A DNA stretch of 38,357 nucleotides from a virus. Positions within the stretch are counted from its first letter, which is position 1. The number at the start of each line of letters is the position of its first letter. Both the position numbers and the translations under genes were made by a program. Positions 1-8,223 of the stretch are shown piece by piece. The stretch lies in IMG/VR virus record IMGVR_UViG_3300017613_000911, positions 1 to 38,357 of that record; one strand, written 5' to 3'. Below the pieces are notes generated by a model. The model made no database searches and had not been told where the DNA came from. It was given only the letters and a program-made list of their open reading frames with translations.

Positions 1-2587
1 TATCTACCATACAGACACTGTATTTGTACAGATAGCCCTTGATCCTGACCATGGAGCGCCTTTTTCGGCGTTATTGGATACTTTGGTTATAGACATGCCG
101 ACTACAGCGGTAACTATCCAGAATGATGGGTATATCAGTGGTTGGCTTGCACAACAGTGGGCTTATAATCTCGTAGACACTTTAGGCACTATCGCGCTTG
201 TGGGCGAGGAACATGATACGGGGATTTTTGGTTGGCGGTTCTTGGAGGATGGCAGGGCTGACACCACTAGCGACGGGTCATATCCCACTTCGTATGCGGT
301 AGACAGTTTGCGGGTAAACAACGCTGATTTTGTGCCTGTAGTCTACTTCTATGGGTTCGGGACCTACAACCATAATAAAGGATATCCCCAGGGCACATAT
401 GCTTTCGAGATAGAGGACAAGCTCAACGTGCCGGGCGGCGCGGGCGATATAGACGGGTTTTTGATCCATGATGCCGTAACGGACACGGTCCCGTTCTATC
501 ATACTGGGATCTCGAATTGTCTGCTGTATAATCTCTGCGGATTTGAGTATGGCGATTCGACCAATGCTCCCACGGTTCTGGGTGAAGAGGGCTACACGTG
601 GTTTTTCCGGGAATGGGCACGTGTTTTGGCTGGATTGTATAACCACTCGACGAACTATAGTGATGAGCTTTGGTGGCATCTTGATGCTTATAGTCATGAT
701 TCGATACGTCGAGGTGGGGATGCAGGTGGAGATACAGCGTTCAGCATGGACCGGGACGATGTTGCGTTCGAAGACGATGATAACTGGTTTGCTTCCGGGT
801 TATCAGAGTTAGAGGTTTACCAGGCCGCTCAAGACTCTTTTGTGGATGTCATGCACCAGTTGATGCCGCTGACGCGGGTCATGGTGCATGGCACGTGGAG
901 CGAGATAGCGGCCAATCAACGGAAGAACGCTGGCCAGACCACCACTAACATGATCAGACGCTCTAGCGAGAGCCGGATAACGCCGTGGGGACCGTGGGCG
1001 AGTATTGATTCTACTTGGCATGGAGGTTGGAAAAATCCTGGGATGACAGCGTTCCTCGACTATGCCTTCGGCGCTGACGCCTTTGATTATCTGGTCCCGT
1101 GGCTACAGATACACAACCTGTATGAGCGTGACACCGGCTACGATGAACGTACAGGCCGTGATATGGAGCCCTGGGCGATGCTCTCTAATACAATGGGCCC
1201 CTGGTCTTCCCTCGACCCGGCAACTCGGTGTCCTACAGCGGTTTCGCCCGCCGCCCCGGCCCTGGGAGCGCCTACAGGCCCGGCGGTAAGAGACTCCGTA
1301 TACAGCTATTCCCGACCTTTCGATAACGGGACGGTTTATTTCAGGCATGGCGGCGACCGGGCTTATCACCAGTTAGGCGGTCCTCATAAGTGGGCTAGTT
1401 TGGTGGTTGTAGGCGGGGACACTGTCAGAAACACATTCTGGGACTCTATTGCCAGGCCCGCCACTGCTGACAGTATCTTGTTCACCGCGATGCACCAGGA
1501 CTATGGTGACGGTCCTGGTGGTACTATAGACCCGGACGCAACTTTTTACGACGGGATTGACAACTACGCTCTCTGGGTTTTGTCGAACTATAATCAGGCA
1601 ACTTTATGGCTAGACCGGGACTATGTCAGATGTCTCGACTCTACGGGTTCTCGGCCTACTGCGTATATTGATGTTGAGATGGAAGCGTCTGCTCCCTCTG
1701 GCGCAGATCAGAGTCGGATCGGCATAGTCCATTTCGGCGCTGGTGATATGATCAAGGATAAGTACGTTGACTTCGCTCGCCTGGGTTTGACTGTTGTAGC
1801 CGAAGATATTCTGGCAAATACAGATACCATTTTCATCGCGCCGATGATCGCGGATGATTTTACAGAGTGGCATGACTCCAACAACATGAACTCATCCTGG
1901 CAGGATTCTACGGGAGACGAGGGGCCGGGTACTCCCGAAGCCTGGCCTATAGACTGGACGTCGGGCGCCCTGACGAAGGCCGATATAGGTGACCCGTGGG
2001 TGCGAGCGTTCACCGAAACAACGCTAACTGCGGGCCAGAGGGTTACCGTAGACGTTACAAGCCTCTACCGCGCAGGCTCAGAGGCAAATACTTGGGGTGG
2101 CCTGGCTTTCTTCGGGCAAGGAGATACGCCGGGTGTGATAGTACAGTTCTGGAACGCTTATTACTGGGGTCCAAGCGCAGCGCCTTATCTGATCATGGCG
2201 CTTGATGAGCTGGGCCTTGAGATGAACGTTGCGGTAGACGATTCTACCCCGGTTGAATTGGGCGAAGTTACCTTTACGTTAACGCTTACGAACAACAGGT
2301 ACATTTCTGACACAAATGTAGAGGTGACAGACGTTATCCCGTCTGGTTTGACATATAGCGCGGATACGCCGAGTCAGGGCAGCTACGTTGACGCTACGGG
2401 TGTCTGGACGGTTGGGACAGTCACTGCCGGGAGTTCGGTTACCCTGGAGATTGTGGCCGATGTAGATGCCGGTGAGGCGGGCAATCCGCTGGCGTACACC
2501 GCGTCTGTCACGGGCGGAGACGAGGCAGACAATGACCCGGGCGACGATGATATCTCCCTGACGGTGACTCCGATAGCCGCTGAGTAG
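1..2587 (+). CDS. Large virion/secreted protein with C-terminal DUF11-like domain, 5' end missing
   Basis: The frame is open from base 2 with no start in view, so this is the last ~861 residues of a longer protein. It is rich in Asp, Tyr, Trp, Gly and Thr, typical of extracellular beta-rich proteins. The last ~115 residues (from about base 2220) look like a DUF11-type beta-sandwich: VTFTLTLTNN, VEVTDVIPSGLTY and WTVGTVTAGSSVTLEI follow the usual order of that family, which is mostly known from bacterial surface proteins. A stretch in the middle (DGFLIHDAVTDTVPF) is faintly like putative glycoside-hydrolase-like folds, but I cannot confirm catalytic residues. A terminator follows directly, so it is the last gene of its transcript. 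Likely a tail/appendage or surface-binding protein; function is inferred only. Confidence 0.75.
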   Translation, partial: IYHTDTVFVQIALDPDHGAPFSALLDTLVIDMPTTAVTIQNDGYISGWLAQQWAYNLVDTLGTIALVGEEHDTGIFGWRFLEDGRADTTSDGSYPTSYAVDSLRVNNADFVPVVYFYGFGTYNHNKGYPQGTYAFEIEDKLNVPGGAGDIDGFLIHDAVTDTVPFYHTGISNCLLYNLCGFEYGDSTNAPTVLGEEGYTWFFREWARVLAGLYNHSTNYSDELWWHLDAYSHDSIRRGGDAGGDTAFSMDRDDVAFEDDDNWFASGLSELEVYQAAQDSFVDVMHQLMPLTRVMVHGTWSEIAANQRKNAGQTTTNMIRRSSESRITPWGPWASIDSTWHGGWKNPGMTAFLDYAFGADAFDYLVPWLQIHNLYERDTGYDERTGRDMEPWAMLSNTMGPWSSLDPATRCPTAVSPAAPALGAPTGPAVRDSVYSYSRPFDNGTVYFRHGGDRAYHQLGGPHKWASLVVVGGDTVRNTFWDSIARPATADSILFTAMHQDYGDGPGGTIDPDATFYDGIDNYALWVLSNYNQATLWLDRDYVRCLDSTGSRPTAYIDVEMEASAPSGADQSRIGIVHFGAGDMIKDKYVDFARLGLTVVAEDILANTDTIFIAPMIADDFTEWHDSNNMNSSWQDSTGDEGPGTPEAWPIDWTSGALTKADIGDPWVRAFTETTLTAGQRVTVDVTSLYRAGSEANTWGGLAFFGQGDTPGVIVQFWNAYYWGPSAAPYLIMALDELGLEMNVAVDDSTPVELGEVTFTLTLTNNRYISDTNVEVTDVIPSGLTYSADTPSQGSYVDATGVWTVGTVTAGSSVTLEIVADVDAGEAGNPLAYTASVTGGDEADNDPGDDDISLTVTPIAAE

Positions 2588-2627
2588 CCGCCGCCCCTAG
2601 CTGTTCATGCTCCTGCGGCGGGTTTTT
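2588..2627 (+). terminator. Rho-independent terminator after the DUF11 protein
   Basis: CCGCCGC (2588-2594) pairs with GCGGCGG (2615-2621) around a 20-nt loop and is followed by G and five T (2623-2627). It begins immediately after the TAG stop. It separates the leftmost late gene from the cupin/lysis/terminase transcript. The next 94 bases up to 2721 hold no recognisable gene; a weak -10-like GATAAT at 2663 lacks a convincing -35. Confidence 0.7.
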
Positions 2628-2721
2628 GGTCACTGTATGGGCATAGTGGAGGGGCAGATCAGGATAATCGGATGTATATCGAGATCTTTTTACATGACTA
2701 GAGAGGGGGGGTGGAGGAGAA

Positions 2722-3105
2722 GTGTTAGCTGCCGATCGAATACAGAGTCTACTTGATTTGGCAGAGACATTGCCGTCAGTACCAGTGGGAATGCCTGCAA
2801 AGAAGGCATATGCCGGCGGTACCTTGGCATATGAGCTACGGGTAGCGGTAGATTCGGCTGTTTGTCTAGGGGACATACCGGCGGGAGTGGTTTTGCCCGA
2901 GCATTCGCATGAGGTTTTAGAACACAACATTATTGTTAAAGGCAAAGGTTGGGTAACTGTAAACGGGGATAAACGGGAGGTTAAGCGTGGGGATTGTGTG
3001 ACGTTTCAGCCTGGCGAGATCCATCAGTGGGGAGCGGTAGAGGACACCTTGACGATAAGCATAACCATTCCTCCTGACAAGGGTTATCCAGGTGTCGGAC
3101 CGTAA
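2722..3105 (+). CDS. Cupin-domain protein
   Basis: Small single-domain cupin (127 aa). Cupin motif 1 is visible as LPEHSHEVLEHNIIVKGKG, with His61, His63 and Glu64/Glu67 as candidate metal ligands, and motif 2 as GDCVTFQPGEIHQW, with His101. The metal site therefore looks intact, so it could bind a divalent metal and either a small molecule or act as an enzyme; the substrate cannot be told from sequence. The GTG start follows GGAGGAG closely (spacing is short, so the ATG at 2791 is an alternative). The holin-like gene starts 14 bases before this one ends, implying translational coupling with lysis genes. Cupins are not standard members of phage lysis cassettes. Confidence 0.8.
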   Translation: MLAADRIQSLLDLAETLPSVPVGMPAKKAYAGGTLAYELRVAVDSAVCLGDIPAGVVLPEHSHEVLEHNIIVKGKGWVTVNGDKREVKRGDCVTFQPGEIHQWGAVEDTLTISITIPPDKGYPGVGP

Positions 3106-3391
3106 ACTTGAAAACGGCGGCTGGAACCAATGGGCTGAGGATACATCTAGGGCGTTAGCTGATATATCGGCTTCACTGACAGAGCTTGATGAGAAACGGG
3201 AGAAGCATGGTATAAGACTATCGCTTCTGGAGACTAGAGGCATTCCTGGTGAAAACCGGGTGTGCGTGATTCATAGAGAAGCTATGGTACGTCTGCAGAA
3301 TGATCTGAAGTTAGTGAAAGTGTTGACAGCGGTAGTAACTGGGATAGGCACATTAGTGATACTGGCTCTCAAGTTTGGCGGTGGACAATGA
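3092..3391 (+). CDS. Holin-like membrane protein (XhlA-like architecture)
   Basis: A 99-aa protein with a charged, helical N-terminal two thirds (LADISASLTELDEKREK looks coiled-coil) and one hydrophobic segment near the C-terminus (LTAVVTGIGTLVILALKF, about residues 77-94), ending in a short polar tail. This matches the layout of XhlA/holin-associated proteins, and the next gene, overlapping by 4 bases, is an endolysin. Inferred job: membrane permeabilisation or holin partner during lysis. GTG start, lying within the end of the cupin gene. Call rests on architecture and neighbour, not on a family-specific motif. Confidence 0.6.
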   Translation: MSDRKLENGGWNQWAEDTSRALADISASLTELDEKREKHGIRLSLLETRGIPGENRVCVIHREAMVRLQNDLKLVKVLTAVVTGIGTLVILALKFGGGQ

Positions 3392-3813
3392 GTGTAGCCG
3401 AACAGATCAAGAAGGACGAAGGGTTCAGTGCTTTCGCCTACAAGTGTCCTGCAGGTAAATGGACTATAGGTTACGGGCGGAACATAGATGAGGATGGTGG
3501 ACACGGGTTACGTGAATCTGAAGCTGGTTACATGCTAGCCAACGATGTTCTGGCGTGTACTCGCGACCTGGTCAAGCTGTTTGGGGTAAAGCCCTGGGCA
3601 AAGTGTAATCAGGTACGGCAAGACGCGCTGGTGAATATGCGATATCAACTAGGCCCTTATGGGTTTCGAGGCTTCAAGCGCATGATCAAGGCGATAATGG
3701 AGCGAAACTGGACTAATGCAGGGTACGAGGCTTTGGCTAGTAAATGGGCTATACAGTCGGGTGATAGAGCGAATCGGATAGCTGCCGAGTTGGAGAGCGG
3801 AGTGGTGGCCTAG
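3388..3813 (+). CDS. Endolysin, GH24 (T4-type) lysozyme
   Basis: A 141-aa muramidase that would cleave the glycan strands of peptidoglycan at the end of infection. The N-terminus matches T4 lysozyme: E11 in KKDEGFS, position 20 in YKCPAGKW, and T26 in TIGYGRN, i.e. the Glu-8aa-Asp/Cys-5aa-Thr triad with Cys in place of Asp20. No signal peptide or SAR segment is present, so export should depend on a holin, consistent with the holin-like gene just upstream (ATGA-type overlap). Later features (LVNMRYQLGPYGFRGFKRM) also fit the family. Size is slightly below T4 lysozyme (164 aa). Confidence 0.9.
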   Translation: MSVAEQIKKDEGFSAFAYKCPAGKWTIGYGRNIDEDGGHGLRESEAGYMLANDVLACTRDLVKLFGVKPWAKCNQVRQDALVNMRYQLGPYGFRGFKRMIKAIMERNWTNAGYEALASKWAIQSGDRANRIAAELESGVVA

Positions 3814-5567
3814 TGGGTTTATCGCAGACAGAAATGGCTGAACTCAGGAACATGCATCGCTCTATAGCGAAGTGGGGTACTCCTGAGCTTAACTATGCTG
3901 ATAGTGGTCTGTGGACGTTTTTAGATGGTGTCTGGACCAAGGATGAGCACGACCACAGATCGCCTATCAAAAAGATCCCTTGGAGGCATAAGGAGCATCT
4001 AGGCGTTCTCTTTTATCACTTTTTGTGTTGCCCTATCCTGGCTATCCCGAAAAGCCGGCAGGTAATGGTATCCTGGGCTATGGCAGCGTTTGCTGCTTGG
4101 TATGTCAGGACCGCCGCAGCTCGGTTGATCGTTTGGCAGTCGAAAAAGGATAAGGACGCCCATAAGATGGTCTCGATGGGGCGCGATACCCCGACAGCAG
4201 GCCGTATAGACTTTATAGAGCAGCATCTCCCTAGATGGTTACGTGATCCTAATATCATGCAGGGTCCGGGGAATCGGACTGGGATGCTGCTTTATAATCC
4301 ACGGTCCCATGACGAATCTGGGATGAAGATACACTGGCACGGCGGGATCATAGAGGCAGTTCCGCAAGGAGCTGGCCAGGTACGGTCTAAAACGCCTGGG
4401 TTGTATATCTCTGATGAGGCTGCATTTCAAGAGGAGTTTGATGAGGCGGTTATAGCTTTGTTGCCGGCTGTCCATGGTGGTGGGCGGTTCATAGCTGTTT
4501 CTTCGATAGAAGGCGGGAGTCATTTTAACAATATGGTCCTTGAAGGGATGGATCATCAGACACATGAAGTGACGGCAGGAACGCCTTGGAATACTGTGGG
4601 CAAGATGCCTGAAGACAAGCATTTGCCGCATGGTATGCGTTACAGGGAAACCCCCAGTGGGTTGTCAGTCCTTGAGATTCACTACACAGCCGACGCTGCT
4701 AAAGATCCGGCCCGTAAAGGCGCGCAGTGGTTGGTGGATTATAGCAAGGGGTACATTGGTGGGATGGAATCCACCGGCTGGCAGACCGAGATGGAGATCA
4801 ACTACGCGGCGAAAGGTGGTGATCCCTGCTTCCCTTTCCTGACATCCCCAGCCTCACCCGCGAGGTCAGCCATTTACAGGAAGGGACCCCTCGAAGAAAC
4901 CGTTATCAAGAAAATGAAACTAATTGCCGGGTATGACTATGGGACGACTAACCCCTCATCGTTCACCGTATGGGGGTTTGATGAAGCGGGCACGCCGTGG
5001 GCGGTATGGGAACTCTATGAGCCGTGTCGGAACTTAAAGTTACATGTGGCCAAGATCAAGGCGTGCCCCTTCTATGATTACCTGGATTATATAGTGGCTG
5101 ACCCCTCGATAGGGGCCAGTACACAGCATGCTCGTGATGCTAGTGGCCTGAAGACTATTAGGGAACTGTTCAAGGAACAGGGTATAAACATGCGTCTCGG
5201 CCGGCGTGGACAAGATGTCACTTTGGTGATGCGTTGGCTGTCCACGTATTGGGCTGACTCAGAAAACCCATTGATGTTTATCACTCACAAGTGCCCGAAC
5301 CTGTGGTCTGAGATCATAGGGCTCAGGTGGGATAAACACCGGTCGAGCGCGGTAACGGCTTATAAGAACAACCCTGAACGGATCATGCAGAAGAACAATC
5401 ACGCTATAGACGCTTCAGCTCTGGTGTTCGACAGTAAGCCTGGTCTGCCTAACTTCAACTTCCGGCGTGATAACACGTTTACCTTGGATATGGCGGTAGC
5501 TGAAGCTGAGCAGCGTGATAAACTGTTGCATCAAAACAGGGAGTATGTACGTGCCTCGAACTACTAA
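3813..5567 (+). CDS. terL: Terminase large subunit (TerL)
   Basis: 584-aa DNA-packaging motor with ATPase and nuclease halves. A variant Walker A is at residues 80-88 (KSRQVMVSW, lacking the classical GK as in some other podovirus/siphovirus terminases). Walker B is at 196-203 (GLYISDEA, catalytic Glu202). The RNase H-like nuclease has Asp375 (GYDYGTTNP), Asp430 (IVADPS) and Asp533 (NHAIDAS), in the right order and spacing. It would cut concatemers and pump DNA into the prohead through the portal encoded just downstream. GTG start overlaps the lysozyme stop by one base. No recognisable small terminase lies upstream, where it is usually found. Confidence 0.93.
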   Translation: MGLSQTEMAELRNMHRSIAKWGTPELNYADSGLWTFLDGVWTKDEHDHRSPIKKIPWRHKEHLGVLFYHFLCCPILAIPKSRQVMVSWAMAAFAAWYVRTAAARLIVWQSKKDKDAHKMVSMGRDTPTAGRIDFIEQHLPRWLRDPNIMQGPGNRTGMLLYNPRSHDESGMKIHWHGGIIEAVPQGAGQVRSKTPGLYISDEAAFQEEFDEAVIALLPAVHGGGRFIAVSSIEGGSHFNNMVLEGMDHQTHEVTAGTPWNTVGKMPEDKHLPHGMRYRETPSGLSVLEIHYTADAAKDPARKGAQWLVDYSKGYIGGMESTGWQTEMEINYAAKGGDPCFPFLTSPASPARSAIYRKGPLEETVIKKMKLIAGYDYGTTNPSSFTVWGFDEAGTPWAVWELYEPCRNLKLHVAKIKACPFYDYLDYIVADPSIGASTQHARDASGLKTIRELFKEQGINMRLGRRGQDVTLVMRWLSTYWADSENPLMFITHKCPNLWSEIIGLRWDKHRSSAVTAYKNNPERIMQKNNHAIDASALVFDSKPGLPNFNFRRDNTFTLDMAVAEAEQRDKLLHQNREYVRASNY

Positions 5568-5832
5568 AGCCAAGCCCAAGGCCAAGACCAGGAAAAAGAC
5601 ACCGAGAGCTGCAGCCAAGGTGACGTTTTTGCCTGATAGGGTGACAGATGCACAGTTAGGGTTTGCAGTAGCGGCCCATTTCGCTCCGAAGCTGATTAAA
5701 ATGATGTGCGTTTCATGTGAGACTATAGTGGAGTTCCGAGGCCATGTGATTCCTGAAGTTCTGTGTGCACATTGTGTCTTGCCCATGGTACGTCATTATG
5801 TGGGCGATTCTGATAGTGAGGATAAGAAGTGA
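5551..5832 (+). CDS. Basic zinc-ribbon protein
   Basis: 93 aa when started at GTG 5551, which has AGGGAG seven bases upstream; an earlier in-frame GTG at 5515 lacks such a site. The N-terminus is strongly basic (TTKAKPKAKTRKKTPRAAAK), suggesting nucleic-acid or acidic-surface contact. The C-terminal half has two Cys pairs, CVSC and CAHC, 18 residues apart, forming a probable zinc ribbon, and the tail is acidic (DSDSEDKK). It overlaps terL by 17 bases and the portal start by 4 bases, so it is translated with the packaging genes. A head-assembly or packaging accessory role is plausible but not shown. Confidence 0.65.
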   Translation: MPRTTKAKPKAKTRKKTPRAAAKVTFLPDRVTDAQLGFAVAAHFAPKLIKMMCVSCETIVEFRGHVIPEVLCAHCVLPMVRHYVGDSDSEDKK

Positions 5833-7721
5833 TAGGCGAAGCTGTAAAGAAGCCAGAAGCCTCGGCCAGTGATAAGGTCAAACTTTGGATGCACCGGCTA
5901 GATAACGGTATCCGCAGGCGTGCAGAAGAAGAAGAAGTTTGGCAGCGGAACGAGGATTTTGTCGGCGGGAAGCACTGGGAGGGCCATGCTGGTGATGGTG
6001 ATGACGTTTCGGTTAACAAGCTGAACTCATGGGTACAGGCTCGTATGGCGTCTTTAGCGTTCAAGAAACCGGCTGTCCGGGTGACTCCTCAAACACCCGA
6101 GGGTTGGTCTCCCGTCCCCCTTCCATATACTGACCCTCAGACCGGGCAGCCGGGGATGAAACCAGTAGCTAAGCATACGATCGTAGAAAATACGATCAAT
6201 ACCATCACACATCATCCTGAATTTGGGTTTGATGCCACTATCAGGCGGTTTATCAAGGCTGGGCTACAGGCTTATGGTGCCCTGAAAGTGGGGTATAACG
6301 CTACAACGAACCCTGACACCGATTCGGTGAAAGAGCCGCCAGAGGATTTCGTTACAGGCGAGCCAGATTACAGTGCCTACGAAATGCAGGCAGAGACATC
6401 TGAGCCATTACGAGATGCTAACGGGTATCTGGTTCCCTTGGATGGCGGGATTATATCAGAGCAGTTCTTTGTAGATTTTGTGCCGTATCGGCGTATGATT
6501 ATCGACCCTGATGGTGGGAACGATCTCGACTCACATGGTTGGATAGCTTGTGAACTTCTCATGAAGCTCAAAGATGTGAAAGAAGACCCGAGGTTCAAGA
6601 ACACTAAGGATCTGACAGGTACCGGGACCAGCCGTGAAGAGGCTATGCACGAGATAGAGGAGTTACCGGCGTTCCGATCGGCTAACACCACTGATCCTTA
6701 TATCCGTGACCGCAGTGAGATGGTGCGGCTGTTTGAGATCTGGGATTGGGTAGAAGAGGAAATGCTCATTCTGGCTGATGGGCATGCTGAAGAGCTTTAT
6801 CGCGGCGACATCCCTCGTGGGGTCTATGATCATCCCTACATACTGCTACGCTTTGATGAGCGCATAGATAAGGACGAGCAGTTCTATCCTCATGCGCCCG
6901 CGACAGACATTGTGCCTCTGGTAGATGAGAACAACAAGTACCGTAAGCAGTGCATGATCAGGACACGTAAAAGCACGCGAAAGTCGATTGTCAGAGCTGG
7001 GGTATTCAAGCCTAGTGAGATGGCCAAGCTCACATCTCCAGATGATTCTACTTATTCAGAGGCCGATACAGATGGGCCTTTACAGGATACTGTTGCTGTG
7101 GTACCGCAGGCACCGGCTGTAGGTGAAATGGCTGCTTATGGGCAGATTATAGCTCGGGATATAGATGAAGTTGCAGGAGAGCCTGGAGAGGCACGTGGCG
7201 TAGCTTCTAGTAAGACCGCTACTCAGGCTAATGTGATGGATTCGTATCGGATGTCACGAGTAGACTTTCAGCGCAATATTCTAGCTCAGGCGTTACGGTT
7301 GATGTACAAGAAGCTGTTGGATTCTATGCAGGAGAACCTGACTCAAGAGGTAGCGGTGACCATCAATGGTCCTGATGGGATGGCATTCCAGACTTACGTA
7401 GATCGGGGCATGATCTTAGGTGATTATGATCTGGATGTAGATGTGGTAGAGATGGCACCCAAGAACCGTGACTTGGAACGGTCTCAGTTTATGAACTTGA
7501 TGACCACGGTAGGTCAAGCACCGTTTTTGGTAGCAGATCCGGTAGTGGGCGAAGCTATCTTTGATATGTTTGGTATCAAGGACAAGCGGATCACCGATGC
7601 TCTGGCCAAGATGGCTCAGATGCAGATGCAAGGTCCGCCTGAACAGCCTGAGACTCCGGGTACTGGGGCGCCTCAAGATCCCGCACAGATGATCTCACAG
7701 TCTGCTGGAGGAATGCAATGA
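5829..7721 (+). CDS. Portal protein
   Basis: 630-aa protein in the standard position between terminase and scaffold/capsid genes. Its sequence has portal-like traits: an N-terminal charged helix, a segment like NKLNSWVQARMASLAFKKP typical of portal N-termini, a central helix/beta mix and a Gln/Met/Pro-rich C-terminal tail (MQMQGPPEQPE). The dodecameric portal forms the DNA channel and docks TerL and the adaptors (two adaptor-like genes occur at 12.1-13.4 kb). GTG start in a GTGA overlap with the zinc-ribbon gene stop. Identification rests on length, position and general similarity. Confidence 0.85.
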   Translation: MIGEAVKKPEASASDKVKLWMHRLDNGIRRRAEEEEVWQRNEDFVGGKHWEGHAGDGDDVSVNKLNSWVQARMASLAFKKPAVRVTPQTPEGWSPVPLPYTDPQTGQPGMKPVAKHTIVENTINTITHHPEFGFDATIRRFIKAGLQAYGALKVGYNATTNPDTDSVKEPPEDFVTGEPDYSAYEMQAETSEPLRDANGYLVPLDGGIISEQFFVDFVPYRRMIIDPDGGNDLDSHGWIACELLMKLKDVKEDPRFKNTKDLTGTGTSREEAMHEIEELPAFRSANTTDPYIRDRSEMVRLFEIWDWVEEEMLILADGHAEELYRGDIPRGVYDHPYILLRFDERIDKDEQFYPHAPATDIVPLVDENNKYRKQCMIRTRKSTRKSIVRAGVFKPSEMAKLTSPDDSTYSEADTDGPLQDTVAVVPQAPAVGEMAAYGQIIARDIDEVAGEPGEARGVASSKTATQANVMDSYRMSRVDFQRNILAQALRLMYKKLLDSMQENLTQEVAVTINGPDGMAFQTYVDRGMILGDYDLDVDVVEMAPKNRDLERSQFMNLMTTVGQAPFLVADPVVGEAIFDMFGIKDKRITDALAKMAQMQMQGPPEQPETPGTGAPQDPAQMISQSAGGMQ

Positions 7722-7746
7722 TTTATCATGCGGACGGGATGGCGCA

Positions 7747-8211
7747 GTGATCTACACCTACAAGTGCCCAGCATGCAGGACCATCCGAGAAGAGATACAA
7801 GGTGTGAATGATCATCATTCGTTGAAATGCCCTGTTTGTGGTATAGACATGGATAGGGACTGGCAAGCTGATCTTCCCTCGATTCAGGGGGATACATGTG
7901 CCGGCGGCTGCAATTACATGGGATACGATGAGACGTTAGGTGTAGAGTTACGTGGACGTACACACCGTAATCAGGTGATGAAAGAAAAGGGATTCAGGGA
8001 ATACACTCCTGATCCAAAGATGAAGGCTTATAGAGATGAGATCGGGTATGTGCAAAAACATGCTCAGCATAGTGATAGGAAGGCCCGTAGGGCCGTGCAA
8101 CAGTTAGGGAAAGAAGCTGGACGTTCGCGCCGACAAGCCATTCTTGACAAGTCTACTGGTGAAATAACCAAGACAGTTGAGAAAGTCCTCGCCGCTAAGA
8201 TGTCCGAATAG
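7747..8211 (+). CDS. FmdB-like zinc-ribbon protein
   Basis: 154 aa. The N-terminus (MIYTYKCPACRTIREE, then LKCPVCGIDMDRDW) carries two CxxC pairs in the arrangement of FmdB-type putative regulatory zinc ribbons, often found in phage structural operons. The rest is basic and helical (KARRAVQQLGKEAGRSRRQ). Function is unknown; position between portal and scaffold suggests a morphogenesis or late accessory role. GTG start with a weak ribosome site; no better start is available in frame. The 25 bases before it hold no gene. Confidence 0.65.
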   Translation: MIYTYKCPACRTIREEIQGVNDHHSLKCPVCGIDMDRDWQADLPSIQGDTCAGGCNYMGYDETLGVELRGRTHRNQVMKEKGFREYTPDPKMKAYRDEIGYVQKHAQHSDRKARRAVQQLGKEAGRSRRQAILDKSTGEITKTVEKVLAAKMSE

Positions 8212-8223
8212 GAGTGATGAGTT

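Noticed and set aside
278-697. - strand 139-codon frame inside the DUF11 protein gene
   Set aside because: Antisense to an intact longer gene; no coherent protein features.
2663-2668. GATAAT as the -10 of a late promoter
   Set aside because: No -35 element at the right distance upstream.
3092-3391. The holin-like gene as a small terminase because of its position before terL
   Set aside because: It has a C-terminal membrane helix and no DNA-binding domain; a lysozyme gene intervenes.
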